The notes: generated from the letters alone by a model not told the origin. 47,669 bases of DNA from Richelia intracellularis (GCA_000613065.1 CBZS010000212.1:1-47669); one strand, 5' to 3'; shown: positions 18,815 to 28,403, numbered from the stretch's first letter. Translations and numbers: made by a program.

Positions 18815-20590
18815 ATGGTTGAGGAAATATACATAGCAGATGTATTAGTTGTTGGTGGGGGAGTGGGAGGAACTGCAGTAGCCATCCAAGCAGCGCGAAA
18901 AGGAGCTAGAACCATCCTTGTAAGTGAATATCCTTGGTTGGGAGGTATGTTAACCTCTGCAGGGGTTACTGCACCAGATGGTAACGAATTAGTAGCATTC
19001 CAAACGGGATTGTGGGGCGCATTCCTCCAATAATTACAGCATCGTTAGCCAGAAGGATTAGATAATAGTTGGGTAAGTTTTTTTAGTTTAGATCCTCGCA
19101 TTGCAGCAGAAATTTTTGCTGATTGGATAGGAGAATTAGAAAACCTACAATGGATTTCTGGATATGCACCCTTGGAAGTGTTGAAGCAAGGGAACCGCAT
19201 CACAGGTGTAAGATTTGCTGATTTTACTGTAAATGCCAAAATCACCCTCGATGGTACAGAATTAGGGGATTTATTAGCTTTAGGAGAAATACCCCATAGA
19301 TGGGGGTGGGAATTACAGTCCGAGTGGGGAGAACCCAGCGCACCAGTTGAATTTAATTCCCTAACAAGGAAGTATCCCGTGCAATCCCCTACATGGGTGG
19401 TAATTATGCAAGATTATGGCACGGAAATTGCCCCGGAAGTTACCGCAGCACCTAATTATGATGAATCCTCATTTGTTGCTGCTTGGGATAATTATGGTGC
19501 CGAAAAATTCATGAATTATGGACGCTTACCCGGTGGGTTGTTTATGATTAACTGGCCTTTTTGTGGTAATGATTATGGGGAAGGTGTAGGTAGATTAATT
19601 GCATCAGCCGGCGCAAAGCAAGCATTTATTGAAGAAAGTGACTATCACAGCCAGAACTTTGCCCATTTTATCCAAAAACACCAAGGAAGACGCTACGGTT
19701 TAGCTAATGATATATTTCCCCAACCCCAAAATCTCCATACAGCTTTCGCACTCCATCCCTACTACCGAGAAAGCCCTCGTCTCATAGGATTAACTACTAT
19801 CCGTGAACAGGATATCTTACCAATTCGAGGGGGAGAGGTAGCTGCTTTACATGAAGATGCGATAGCGGTCGGTAATTACCCTAGTGATCACCATTATCCT
19901 GGTATCCAATTTCCACTACAATCCAAATCTATCCGTTGGGGAGGACGTTGGACAGGAACCCCTTTCACTATTCCTTTCCGCAGTTTAATCCCAGTGGAAA
20001 CAGATGGTTTATTTGTTTGTGAAAAGAATATTTCTGTATCACATATTGCCAACGGTGCAACTAGATTACAACCTGTTGTCATGGGTGTTGGACAAGCTGG
20101 GGGAATGGCTGCAGCTCTGTGTACAGAAAAGAACATACAACCAAGGGAGTTACAAGCAAAAGAACTACAAATAGCCTTACTCGAAGATTTGCGATGCCCT
20201 ATGGCTATTATCCCCCTCTTTGATCTATCTCCCCAACATCCTCAATGGTTGTATTCTCAACGATATTACCTAGATAATTTAGATACTTATCCCTTAAATG
20301 GGCACTGCCAGAACTTATACTCTTATCGACATAATTACGGTGATTATAGTACAGTATTACCACATAGTTGTCAATGCTTTATAGGCTCATTTTTGTGTAT
20401 AGATAAGCAAAATTACAGATTGCTGATTACCATTCCCAATAATCTTCAAGGCATCAGTTATCAGTTAGTAACCTTAATAGATAATGTTGATATGGAGTTA
20501 AAAACCTTACCCCACATGCAACAGAGAAAAATTTATGGCCGCCTCAATCCTGCTGGAGGATGGATACTAGTTAAACATATTGACAAATAA
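18815..20590 (+). pseudogene. FAD-dependent oxidoreductase gene with two in-frame stops
   Basis: The frame from ATG 18815 begins with a textbook Rossmann FAD motif ([20 protein letters not shown]) and continues [18 protein letters not shown], then meets TAA at 19031 and TAG at 19046, only 15 bp apart. After these it continues in the same phase to 20590 (NSWVSFFSLDPRIAAEIFAD, WGGRWTGTPFTIPFRSLIPV, NGATRLQPVVMGVGQAGGMA). About 592 codons in all, consistent with the FAD-dependent oxidoreductase family PF12831. Both stops lie in a Gln/Glu-rich stretch, so single substitutions explain them. A truncated product from ATG 19172 would lack the FAD site. Confidence 0.8.
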
Positions 20591-20635
20591 TTATATTATT
20601 TTATTGAAGTAAAAAAAAATACTTTTATTTATTTG

Positions 20636-20641
20636 TCCGGA
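20636..20641 (+). promoter_or_regulatory. DIF1-type TCCGGA box upstream of patX
   Basis: TCCGGA lies 58 bp before the patX ATG. A possible -10 (TAAGTAT, 20657-20663) follows at a 15-bp spacing, which suits a -35-region element. Published patX and other early heterocyst genes carry this box. The match to the expected gene makes it more credible than the other TCCGGA words in the window. Confidence 0.5.
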
Positions 20642-20698
20642 TGCAGTAAAAAAAACTAAGTATCAGTGAAGTGGAGAGTTTAAAAATAAACATCTGCT

Positions 20699-20911
20699 AT
20701 GCGTGCTTCCATTTCGCTTTTTGTCACCGCTTTAGTTCTCGCCCCCTTGAATTTGAACTACATCCAGAATACTGGTTTGTCATTTTCTAAAGATTCTGAG
20801 ACTAGTATCCAGCTAGCATGTAGACATACACGAAGAGGATGCAGACAATACAGAGGTAGTGGTCGGAGAATGGCTTTAAATAACGGTAATCAAAATGATA
20901 CGTTAGTTTAG
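20699..20911 (+). CDS. patX: PatX-like heterocyst-inhibiting pre-peptide (RGSGR)
   Basis: 70 aa. A signal-like N-terminus (MRASISLFVTALVLAPLNLN) is followed by a polar linker and the pentapeptide RGSGR at residues 52-56 within QYRGSGRRMA. RGSGR is the core signal of PatS, HetN and PatX that binds HetR and blocks heterocyst formation in neighbouring cells. The architecture (secretion signal plus C-terminal RGSGR) and the upstream TCCGGA box fit PatX. The usual residue before RGSGR is His; here it is Tyr. The tail after RGSGR is 14 residues and the linker is unusually basic (RHTRRGCRQ). Its presence implies a HetR-based patterning system elsewhere in the genome. Confidence 0.75.
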   Translation: MRASISLFVTALVLAPLNLNYIQNTGLSFSKDSETSIQLACRHTRRGCRQYRGSGRRMALNNGNQNDTLV

Positions 20912-21320
20912 TCACAAGGAGATAATACAAGTTTTTGGACAAATGTCTTATCCCAAAAAGAACTGTTATGATTGCAACAGGGTGTACTTTTTATTACTTG
21001 TATTAAACTTTGTGCCGTTACCACATAGCTTTTGGTTATGATACTAGAACTGCGTTCGCATAACTGCTCTTTTTAGGAGCATTGCAATGAATTTGCATAG
21101 TACATGATATATCGATTTCTTCCAGTAAATTTTTTCCTCCGATTAGTGGGGCTAAATTATATAATTTTTGGTTATCAGCGAACAATAGTGGGATAAATAA
21201 TCTACAGCATTACCATATTGTTCATAATATTCTCAAATGCGACGGAGACAGTTCCTGCGGAAGTATCGTTTTGTAGATACTTCTATATGGAATCCCATGT
21301 TTTCATAAGTCTAGTTCTAA
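20912..21320. other. Intergenic region after patX
   Basis: About 410 bp with no convincing coding frame. GAAGTATC at 21260-21267 and GATACTTC at 21276-21283 form an 8-bp hairpin of unknown meaning. Confidence 0.4.
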
Positions 21321-21731
21321 CCCACATTCCGCAGGTTAGTTACCAAAGAAGATAATATTTACGACAGGGAGCACCAAAAAACTGTATAATCCAGCACCCC
21401 TGTTCACTGAGGTTGGAAATCTGTTTCAAAGAAGCCAACGTTAATAAATGAATTGACATGAAACATTGAAATACCCAACCTAAAGTAGGAGTGGCAGTTG
21501 GTTTACCTAACTGATTTTGAATTGTTTGGGAGCCTCGTTTTAGAGATTGGCGTAATGCCCTGTGACCTAGGCTGTAAACTACCAAACACAAACCCATAAC
21601 CATTGCCAAAGCCGCCACTCTTTTCCTTGAATTTAGAAACACAGTGGAAGTAAAAAACAATGGGTCTTTGAGAAACCGAAAACCACCTTCTGTACATTGT
21701 TGTGCCTTATATTCACGTAAAACATCGAGGA
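21321..21731 (-). mobile_element. IS1634-type element, copy A (end fragment)
   Basis: Begins with the inverted repeat CCCACATTCCGCAGG at 21321-21335 and carries the 3' end of the transposase on the minus strand (FFTSTVFLNSRKRVAALAMV, ATPTLGWVFQCFMSIHLLTL). Similarity to copy C (37553-39243) stops near 21731. The remaining two thirds and the other end are missing. It borders the truncated RTX-type gene. Confidence 0.8.
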
Positions 21732-21767
21732 AATTGTTCTACTATCTCCAGCATCCCTGATATGCTC

Positions 21768-22700
21768 CTAAACAAATGTATCGCTACCTCCATAACCAAA
21801 AATTATATCGACTGCAAATCCACCAATAATGCGATCGCTCTCCGGAGTACCCTCTAAATAATCTCGTCCAGGTGTACCCACAATCTCATTGGTGGATTGT
21901 TCAACCCACAATGTTTGACCGTTAATATTGAGAACCTTCCAGTCATTTTCTGCTTTTAGCTCTTGAATTTGTTGTGGTGTTAATTCTACTCCTTGAACTA
22001 ACAGAGCAAATAATTGACCTTCATCCCCGTGGCTGTCAGTCAGATTTAATTGTGCATCTATATAATGTCCCAGTTCTTCAGTGATAACTGGGGTAATTTC
22101 ATCAAGACTATATTGATTTGTCTCTAAAAATTGTTGTGAAAGATAAATGGTATTTGTTTGTGGACTAAAAGCACCTGGAGACTGAAGTTGCTCCCCATCA
22201 ACAATTTCTATAGTCGGAAAATAACTGCCATGTACCAACTCGCTGATTAGGGTTGTAGCGGTTTCTGGTTCCCATTTAGAACCGAAAGCAAGTTCTAATT
22301 TTTCCAAATAATCTGGTCGCTGTAAAAACTCGCCTAGAGATTGTCTAACCTCGGCAATAGCTGGGAATAAATCATAATTTATACCAGTAGATACGGAAGA
22401 TACTGGGAGGTTGACTGCTTCCGCGATCAATACAAAAGAATCTCCCAACAGGTAATCTACTGAGAGTGAATAATCATCCTTCTCCGATAGTAATGGAGCA
22501 ATTTTTTGGGGCAGTAAAGTGGAAGAATATATAGGTATTTCAAGACTGTTTAAGTCCTCGTAAAAAGCAAGCAGACTAGTAGGATGTTTCCCTCCATTGC
22601 CTATCTCAAATAGAAAGGATGAATGATGAATTTTTATAAATTGAGTACCAAAATTGTAAGGGTTAGTCTGTTCAAAAAAATTAAATTTTAATTCTTCCAT
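21768..22700 (-). CDS. RTX-type calcium-binding protein, C-terminally truncated
   Basis: 310 aa. Most of the protein is unassigned. Residues about 210-235 read ITPVITEELGHYIDAQLNLT, a metallopeptidase-like E-E-L-G-H segment seen in large cyanobacterial RTX proteins, though the full HExxH is not present. The last 40 residues start hemolysin-type calcium-binding nonapeptides (GTPGRDYLEGTPESDRIIGG, FGYGGSDTF). Intact relatives have many such repeats and a type I secretion signal. Here a TAG at 21768 ends the frame and IS1634 copy A begins 37 bp further on, so the 3' part was lost. Probably non-secreted or non-functional. Confidence 0.6.
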   Translation of the reverse strand: MEELKFNFFEQTNPYNFGTQFIKIHHSSFLFEIGNGGKHPTSLLAFYEDLNSLEIPIYSSTLLPQKIAPLLSEKDDYSLSVDYLLGDSFVLIAEAVNLPVSSVSTGINYDLFPAIAEVRQSLGEFLQRPDYLEKLELAFGSKWEPETATTLISELVHGSYFPTIEIVDGEQLQSPGAFSPQTNTIYLSQQFLETNQYSLDEITPVITEELGHYIDAQLNLTDSHGDEGQLFALLVQGVELTPQQIQELKAENDWKVLNINGQTLWVEQSTNEIVGTPGRDYLEGTPESDRIIGGFAVDIIFGYGGSDTFV

Positions 22701-23501
22701 TGAGGGATTCCTACTCTAGTCTTTACTTGCTTTTAGTTAAGACATCTCTTAATATTTATTTACTAATTAATTAACAGGGAAACCGTTCCACAAGCTGAAA
22801 CAAGATACATCAAAAAATTAACAGATAGAACTTGACATTGTTAACCGTAAAAGCACTGTAAATAAAGCAAATACACCTAAAATATTGAGAACATGAAGAT
22901 ATTATGGATACTGACAATCCAATCTCAATTTCTGGGATTGCAGCCAACCTAACCTAATTCATTTTCTCTAATCTATCTTACGTATTTATTCTTAATTACC
23001 CAGATTTTTTGTATTGCTTTTCTTTAACTATTTTCCTTGCGTTAAAGGTAATATTGAAGAGGGACTAGTGGAACGTATTTTGCAGTTTCCACTTACCGTG
23101 ATCGCTCCCATTTCTGATGGAGAGGACTGAAGCTCGAATGGTAGGAGTTCAAGTCTTGTTCCTAGGATTCAGATGTTATACCTACACACACTACACACTT
23201 CTAAAGGGCGCATGGCATCTTTGGCATTATCCCTGTTCTAAATTTGCAGGAATCGAAAAACGCTGTTTGCAAAAGGGACACTCTTATAACAAACGTAACT
23301 TGTGGCGCTCGCACCCTACCGTTAATTGAAATTGCCATGCCAAACTATGATACTGCCGTTTTGCATAACGAGCAGCTTTCTTCCTATTTATCCACCTGAT
23401 AAGCATGAAGAATATAGGTTTTTGCTATCGCTATCAATCAGGTGGCAATTAGATCACATCGCCAAATATAGTTCTCCAGATAGGAGGATTCATTAATTTA
23501 C
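22701..23501. other. 800 bp without a recognised gene
   Basis: Low-complexity, AT-rich at first. CCACCTGAT near 23391 and ATCAGGTGG near 23437 form a spaced inverted repeat. I looked for tniQ, tnsC or tnsB remnants of the neighbouring CRISPR transposon and found no motif I would defend. Confidence 0.4.
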
Positions 23502-23663
23502 CTATTCTTGGTTGGCAAGGGACTCTTGTTTTTTCAACCAATCTTTAATAGCCTCCTCCAATGCTGCTGTCTGTGTTAACTCCAAACGAGCGCAGGCAAT
23601 TTCAAAAGAAATTTTTAACTGTTTCGGGATTCTTCCCCGAACTTCTCGTGTTTCTTCCGTCAT
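23502..23663 (-). CDS. Ribbon-helix-helix (Arc/CopG-like) regulator, likely of the CAST
   Basis: 53 aa from ATG 23663 to TAG 23502. MTEETREVRGRIPKQLKISF gives the N-terminal strand, followed by two amphipathic helices (EIACARLELTQTAALEEAIK, DWLKKQES), the plan of RHH DNA-binding dimers. It is divergent from cas12k, the place where published type V-K transposons encode a small repressor of cas12k (MerR-, HTH- or Arc-type). IS1634 copy B has since inserted between the two, 87 bp from this start. It appears intact. Plasmid ParG-like proteins are the main alternative. Confidence 0.6.
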   Translation of the reverse strand: MTEETREVRGRIPKQLKISFEIACARLELTQTAALEEAIKDWLKKQESLANQE

Positions 23664-23750
23664 TCAATTACCAAGTCCTTATTCGGGCTTAATTCTTGCA
23701 CAGTATGTTAACAAAAATGTATTTGCGCTATTAAGCTATTGCGCTTTTAC

Positions 23751-24921
23751 CCCACATTCCGCAGGTTCGTTAGCAAAGAAGATAATATTTACCACAGACA
23801 GCACCAAAAAACTGTAGAATCCAGCACCCCTGTTCACTGAGGTTGGAAATCTGTTTCAAAGAAGCCAACGTTAATAAATGAATTGACATGAAACATTGAA
23901 ACACCCAACCTAAAGTAGGAGTGGCAGTTGGTTTACCTAACTGATTTTGAATTGTTTGGGATCCTCGTTTTAGATATTGGCGTAATGCCCTCTGACCTAG
24001 GCTGTCAACTAGCAAACACAAACCCATAACCATTGCCAAAGCCGCCACTCTTTTCCTTGAATTTAGAAACACAGTGGAAGTAAAAAACAATGCATCAATA
24101 CTGTTCTTTTCTAATAGTTATTTTGCGGCAGTTAGGGTTGCAGTCACTCGAGATACCCATCTTAATTAGACTATCATCTGCAAATTGTCTTCAGTGTAAA
24201 GGGCTGCATCCGCAACAAATAAAGCATCAATTTGCCATTGTTTGTGGAAATCTGCCAGAAGTGTTCCAAACATGGCAGAATCGACTTCATGACCATGTGC
24301 AACTCTTAAATATAAAGGAATATGTCCATCACCACTCCACATCAAGTCAAGGATAAATTGTTTCAAATCTGGTCGGTGGTCTCTAGAATAACCATATGTA
24401 ATTCTAATTAATCCTGATTGTGCTGATGCTTCATCATCAGTACCAGTTCCATAATCCCCATGTACATGAAATCAACTTTAATCCAAGTGGAAGCTGTCCA
24501 TTTTCACTCCAAATCTATCTGCTGCTGATAGTGGGACTCGGATAAAAATTTCCGTTAATCCTGCATCATATAGTTTGTCTAACACTCTGCCCAAGGGTTC
24601 ATCGTTCAAATGTTCTGGTTGTATTCCCTCTGCCAATAAATGTTCCGTTGCAATCCCTGAAAAGAACTTCTCAAATAAATATAGTGGTGCACTGATAAAG
24701 CCTAAGCCATTGATAATCATTGCTTTGACCACTTGGCCTGCGCTGATTATTTATTGGGCATGAGTTCCAAGCAGTTGGTTGAACAAATCAACCAAACTCA
24801 TTTCATCAATAATCCCTGCTACTATGCCTAAGTGCTCGATATCTTGTACTTTTATTTCTGATTCTGAAAAACTCATATTTCAAAAATACAACATTTTGCG
24901 TTCGCACCTGCCGAATGTGGG
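23751..24921 (-). mobile_element. IS1634-type element, copy B, internally deleted, 5-bp target duplication
   Basis: Ends CCCACATTCCGCAGG at 23751 and CCTGCCGAATGTGGG at 24907-24921 are flanked by TTTAC at 23746-23750 and 24922-24926. It carries the transposase N-terminal DUF4277-like part (24478-24732: FISAPLYLFEKFFSGIATEH) and the C-terminal part (23770-24090). About 520 bp present in copy C are missing, with the junction at a short AATG microhomology near 24090. Non-autonomous. It splits the regulator from cas12k. Confidence 0.85.
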
Positions 24922-24979
24922 TTTACGGCATATAACGCATAATTAAGATGGGGTATTTTCTGAAACACTGGGTAATGCC

Positions 24980-26999
24980 ATGAGTGTAATCACGATTCAA
25001 TGTCGCCTAGTTACTGATGACACCTCCCTTTGCCATCTATGGAAGCTTATGGCAGAGAAAAACACCCCATTAGTCAACTAATTACTATCAAGACTAGGAA
25101 CACATCCTGACTTCGAGACATGGCTAAAAGATAAAAAATTACGGCGTTGCATAAGTGCGGGATGAATTAGGGTTTGAAACCATTGATAAATCGTTGAAAA
25201 TTTAGTGAAATCATCCCGCACTTATGCAACGCCGTAATTACCTCAAAACACGATCCAGGAAATATGTAACTCCTTGAAAGGACAAGAACCCTTTGTTGGG
25301 TAACCATGTCGTTTTTATGCATCAGCGATCGCTCTTGTCGCATATACCTACAAATCATGGTTTGCTTTGCAAAAACGCCGACAACGCAAAATTGAAGGGA
25401 AAGAGTGTTGGCTAAATATGCTCAAAAGTGATCTATAACTTGAGCAGGAAAGTAACTCTAGCCTGGAAGTCATTCGTGCTAAAGCTACGGAAATGTTGGC
25501 GAAGTTCCCTGCAAGTCATACAGATAAAACAAATCAGAACTCCAAAGGTAGGAAGGGCAAAAAAACTAAAAAGAGCAAAGTTAATCAATCTATATCGATC
25601 AAACCCAATATCTTATTTAAGGCTTAGGAACAATCAGAAGATACTTTGACATGTTGTAGTATTGTTTATCTGCTCAAAAATAACTGTCAGGTAAGCCTTC
25701 TGGAAGAAGAGCCCGATGAATACGCCAAGCTAAGACGTAAAAAAGAAATAGAAATTGAGCGACTAAAAGAACAGCTCAAAAGCCACATACCTAAAGGTCG
25801 AGATTTAACAGGTTTAGAATGGTCAGATATTTTAGAAAAGATTGCTAATAGTACTCCTCAAACTGAAAACGAAGCCAAGTTGTGGCAAGCTAGTTTATTA
25901 AGAAAATCCCGTTCAGTCCCCTTCCCTGTTGCCTATGAAACCAGTGAAGATATGTACTGGGAGATAAATGAACAAGGTCGAGTATTTGTTCGTTTCAACG
26001 GTTTAAGTAAGTTAAAATTTGAAGTGTATTGTGACCAAAGACACGTTCATTGGTTCCGAGGTTTTGTAGAGGATTGGGAAACTAAACACAAAGGTAAAAA
26101 CCAGCATTCTAGTAGCCTATTTACTCTGCGTTCTGGGCGATTAGTTTGGTTAGAGCAAAAAGCTAAAGGAGAACCTTGGAATGTAAATCGTTTAATTCTG
26201 CATTGCTCTCTTGATACTCGGATGTGGAGTCATGAAGGTACTCAACAAGTAATCAATGAAAAAATTGTCAAAATTGAAAATACTTTAACAAAAGTAAAAG
26301 ATAAAGGCGAACTCAACCCAAAACAGCAAGCCTTTGTTACTCGCCAAAAATCCACACTAGCTAGAATCAATACTCCCTTTCCTCGTCCTAGTAGGACTTT
26401 ATATCAAGGTAAATCTCATATCTTAGTTGGTGTCAGTCTGGGCTTAGAAAAGTTTGCAACTGTTGCTGTACTCGATGCAATCCAGAATAAGGTTTTAGCT
26501 TATTGCAGTGTAAAACAACTACTGGGTAATAATTACAAACTGTTAAATCGCCAACGATATCAAAAACAACGTCTTTCCCAAGAACCCCACAAAACCCAGA
26601 AACAGTTCACTCCCAAAAACTTTGGAGAATCTGAATTAGGGCAATACATAGACCGATTAATAGCTCAAAAAATTGTAGCGAACGCTAAAACATATCACGC
26701 AGGAAGTATAGTTTTGCCAAAGCTAGGTTATATGGGGGAAATCATCCAAAGCGAAGTCCAAGCAAAAGCTGAGAAGAAAATTCCTGGTTATTTAGAAGGT
26801 CAACAAAGATATGCAAAAGAGTATCGCAAGCAAGTTCATAACTGGAGTTATGGTCGATTAATTGAGTGAGAATATCCAAAGCCAAGCTGTCAAAACAGGA
26901 ATATTAATTGAAGTGGGACAGCAACCAATTCGAGGAAGCCCACAGAAACAAGCACGAGAATTGGGATTATTCGCTTATCAATATAGGATGGCTACATAA
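24980..26999 (+). pseudogene. cas12k: Cas12k (C2c5), effector of a type V-K CRISPR-associated transposon
   Basis: Removing the 91-bp MITE and its flanking duplication leaves about 640 codons, the normal Cas12k length. Characteristic blocks: MSVITIQCRLVTDDTSLCHL, LWKLMAEKNTPLVN, GTHPDFETWLKD, YTYKSWFALQKRRQR, IPKGRDLTGLEW, FNGLSKLKFEVYCDQRHVHW, KNQHSSSLFTLRSGRLVWLE, GEPWNVNRLIL, the RuvC-like but catalytically degenerate VGVSLGLEKFATVAVLD, and AGSIVLPKLGYM. Cas12k does not cut; with crRNA and tracrRNA it positions TnsC/TniQ/TnsB. Lesions: in-frame TAA 25079, TAA 25301, TAA 25436, TAG 25625, the MITE at 25143, and a frameshift near 26866, after which NIQSQAV and GQQPIRGSP run in another frame to 26999. 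Cannot yield full-length protein. Confidence 0.93.
25143..25233. repeat. 91-bp MITE, copy 1, in cas12k
   Basis: Terminal arms GGCGTTGCATAAGTGCGG and its complement; the arms are perfectly complementary for at least 23 bp. Flanks resemble an 8-bp duplication (AAAATTAC left, GTAATTAC right, 6 of 8). It breaks cas12k after WLKDKKL. MITE plus duplication is 99 bp, a multiple of three, but it contains stops. Confidence 0.8.
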
Positions 27000-27031
27000 A
27001 TCTAAATATACAACTGAACCTTGAAAAATTA

Positions 27032-27168
27032 ATATGAAACTAACAGCGCCGCAGTTCATGCTCTTTGAGCCAATGTGCTGTGATAAATCTGGGTTAGTTT
27101 GGCGGTTGGGAAACCGTTTTGCTTTCTGACCCTGGTAGCTGCCCGCTCTTGATGCTCCTGTTTGGCTT
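27032..27168 (+). ncRNA. tracrRNA of the type V-K system, 5' part
   Basis: Starts 33 bp after the cas12k stop. Contains AGCGCCGCAGTTCATGCT, GGGTTAGTTTGGCGGTTGGG and CTTTCTGACCCTGGTAGC followed by TGCCCGCTCTTGATGCTCCTG, which I recognise as the conserved blocks of V-K tracrRNAs such as that of Scytonema hofmannii CAST. The rest of the RNA is found only from 28177, about 1 kb further on. Confidence 0.75.
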
Positions 27169-27240
27169 GTCCAGACCTAAGTACAGGACAAAAAATTCAG
27201 AGACTGGCGAAATAGTTGAGGTTGAGCATCTAAATTAAAT

Positions 27241-27923
27241 GGGTGGGACTCTTTTAGTAAGACGGGGAGTGGAACTTAGACAGGTATTGGAAGAGGTGGA
27301 GGGGTAGTAGAACAACGAGGTTTGCTTTGAGAACTTGCTTGCTCAAAGGAATACCACTAGAGTACAAAGCCAGGTGATTGCGTTTATGTTCTTGTTGTAG
27401 ATGAAACTGCCAATACTCATGCCAATCGCCACTGATGTATAAAGAACCCAGGGGTAAAACAGCCTCAGCACCCCTCATGGTCCATCTAGCCCCAGTGATA
27501 TCCATCCTGTCTTTAATCAGGTGGCGACAAGCACCCTCAATCACCCCCGTGGCCATGGGGAATCCAGCTTTTAAGTAATCGTCATATTTGAGGTATTTGG
27601 CATTGTTTGTTAAGTCAATATCTAGCACAGGTATCCACGGGTTTACGTTCTTGCGGGGTGAGTTTGGGTAAAGTCGCACTCCGGCGCATACCTGGGGCAA
27701 CTGAACTTGATTTACCTTCAAGGATAAGCTGTAAACGTTTGCTCACCCAAGCTTCTGCATGTGTTGAAGTCTGAAAATAAAAGACAAATGCAGCTTTCCA
27801 CAAATACTCAATCACATGGATAATATCCCTGTCTTAGTCCATGAGAATATTGCTGTGCTGGTAGATTAAACTCCCCATCCAAAGGAAATAGCGTATTTAT
27901 CTTTCTTCCTCCATAACCGATTC
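27241..27923 (-). mobile_element. ISKra4-type element, copy 2, truncated
   Basis: One end (GGGTGGGACTCTTTTAGTAA) is at 27241. The transposase C-terminal half is on the minus strand (27254-27721 and 27615-27815, overlapping frames, so frameshifted), with GVIEGACRHLIKDRMDITGA. The 5' third is gone: similarity to copy 1 stops at 27923, where MITE copy 2 begins. This block lies inside the tracrRNA gene. Confidence 0.85.
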
Positions 27924-28014
27924 GGCGTTACTGAATCAGGGGATAATTTCACTAAATTTTCAACGATTTATCAATGGTTTCAAACGCTAATTCATCCCGC
28001 ACTTATGCAACGCC
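27924..28014. repeat. 91-bp MITE, copy 2, abutting ISKra4 copy 2
   Basis: Same 91-bp length and inner sequence (in reverse orientation) as the copies at 25143 and 35364. One arm is GGCGTTACTGAATCAGGG, the other is the complement of GGCGTTGCATAAGTGCGG, so the arms are of two types. No clear target duplication, in keeping with a deletion at its left side. Confidence 0.8.
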
Positions 28015-28176
28015 TGATTTTTATACCAATTTAATATGAAACCCTTTTCCTGGCTTGTTTACACCTTTTTTTCCCTCTACCGAGGTCCAGACAGGATATG
28101 CCCTTTTTGCTGTCTTGGATAAATGAGTTTTTGATGTCTTCAGGGACAAAAAACTTTTATACCAGTATATCAAATC

Positions 28177-28302
28177 GGGACAGGTGCGCTCCCAGCAATA
28201 AAGAGTAAAGCTTAAATGCTTGAGCCGTTTTTTAACGGTCGGGATTACCTCAGTGGCGGTTACTGAATCACCCCCTTGGCCGGGGGGACCCTCTCAAATA
28301 TT
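28177..28302 (+). ncRNA. tracrRNA of the type V-K system, 3' part
   Basis: GGGACAGGTGCGCTCCC then AGCAATAAAGAG, and later GTGGCGGTTACTGAATCACC followed by the C/G-rich hairpin CCCCCTTGGCCGGGGGGACC. These are the 3' conserved blocks of V-K tracrRNAs, ahead of the anti-repeat. The stretch 28015-28176 between MITE and this part is AT-rich and not recognised. With its 5' half 1 kb away, a functional tracrRNA is unlikely. Confidence 0.75.
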
Positions 28303-28354
28303 TTTTGGCATGCCAAAGGGGGGGCGAAATCCCTGGAGTCCTGCCAAAATCGTG

Positions 28355-28403
28355 AAATCCTTGTCATATCTTAGCTTCAGAGACTAAGATATGACAAGGA
28401 TTT
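28355..28403 (+). terminator. 20-bp perfect hairpin between tracrRNA and CRISPR repeat
   Basis: AAATCCTTGTCATATCTTAG at 28355-28374 pairs exactly with 28384-28403 around a 9-nt loop and is followed by AGTTTTTG. It could terminate tracrRNA transcription or be a small inserted palindrome. Confidence 0.5.

Noticed and set aside
23117-23329. 70-codon frame on the plus strand
   Set aside because: Composition is not protein-like, no family pattern, no ribosome site, and it lies in degraded DNA. A check for TniQ zinc-finger motifs failed.
23391-23445. CCACCTGAT/ATCAGGTGG spaced inverted repeat
   Set aside because: Short, with a 35-40 nt spacer and no target duplication; chance cannot be excluded.
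4264-26999. Stop-codon reassignment as the reason for many in-frame stops
   Set aside because: All three stop codons occur inside broken genes, while intact neighbours (menB, dapA, queA, rpmF) use normal stops and contain none. Ordinary decay is simpler.
24980-26999. Reading the cas12k region as a TnpB of an IS605/IS607-type element
   Set aside because: The length, the divergent RuvC motif GVSLGLEK, the adjoining tracrRNA/repeat and the TnsB-type end fit Cas12k only.
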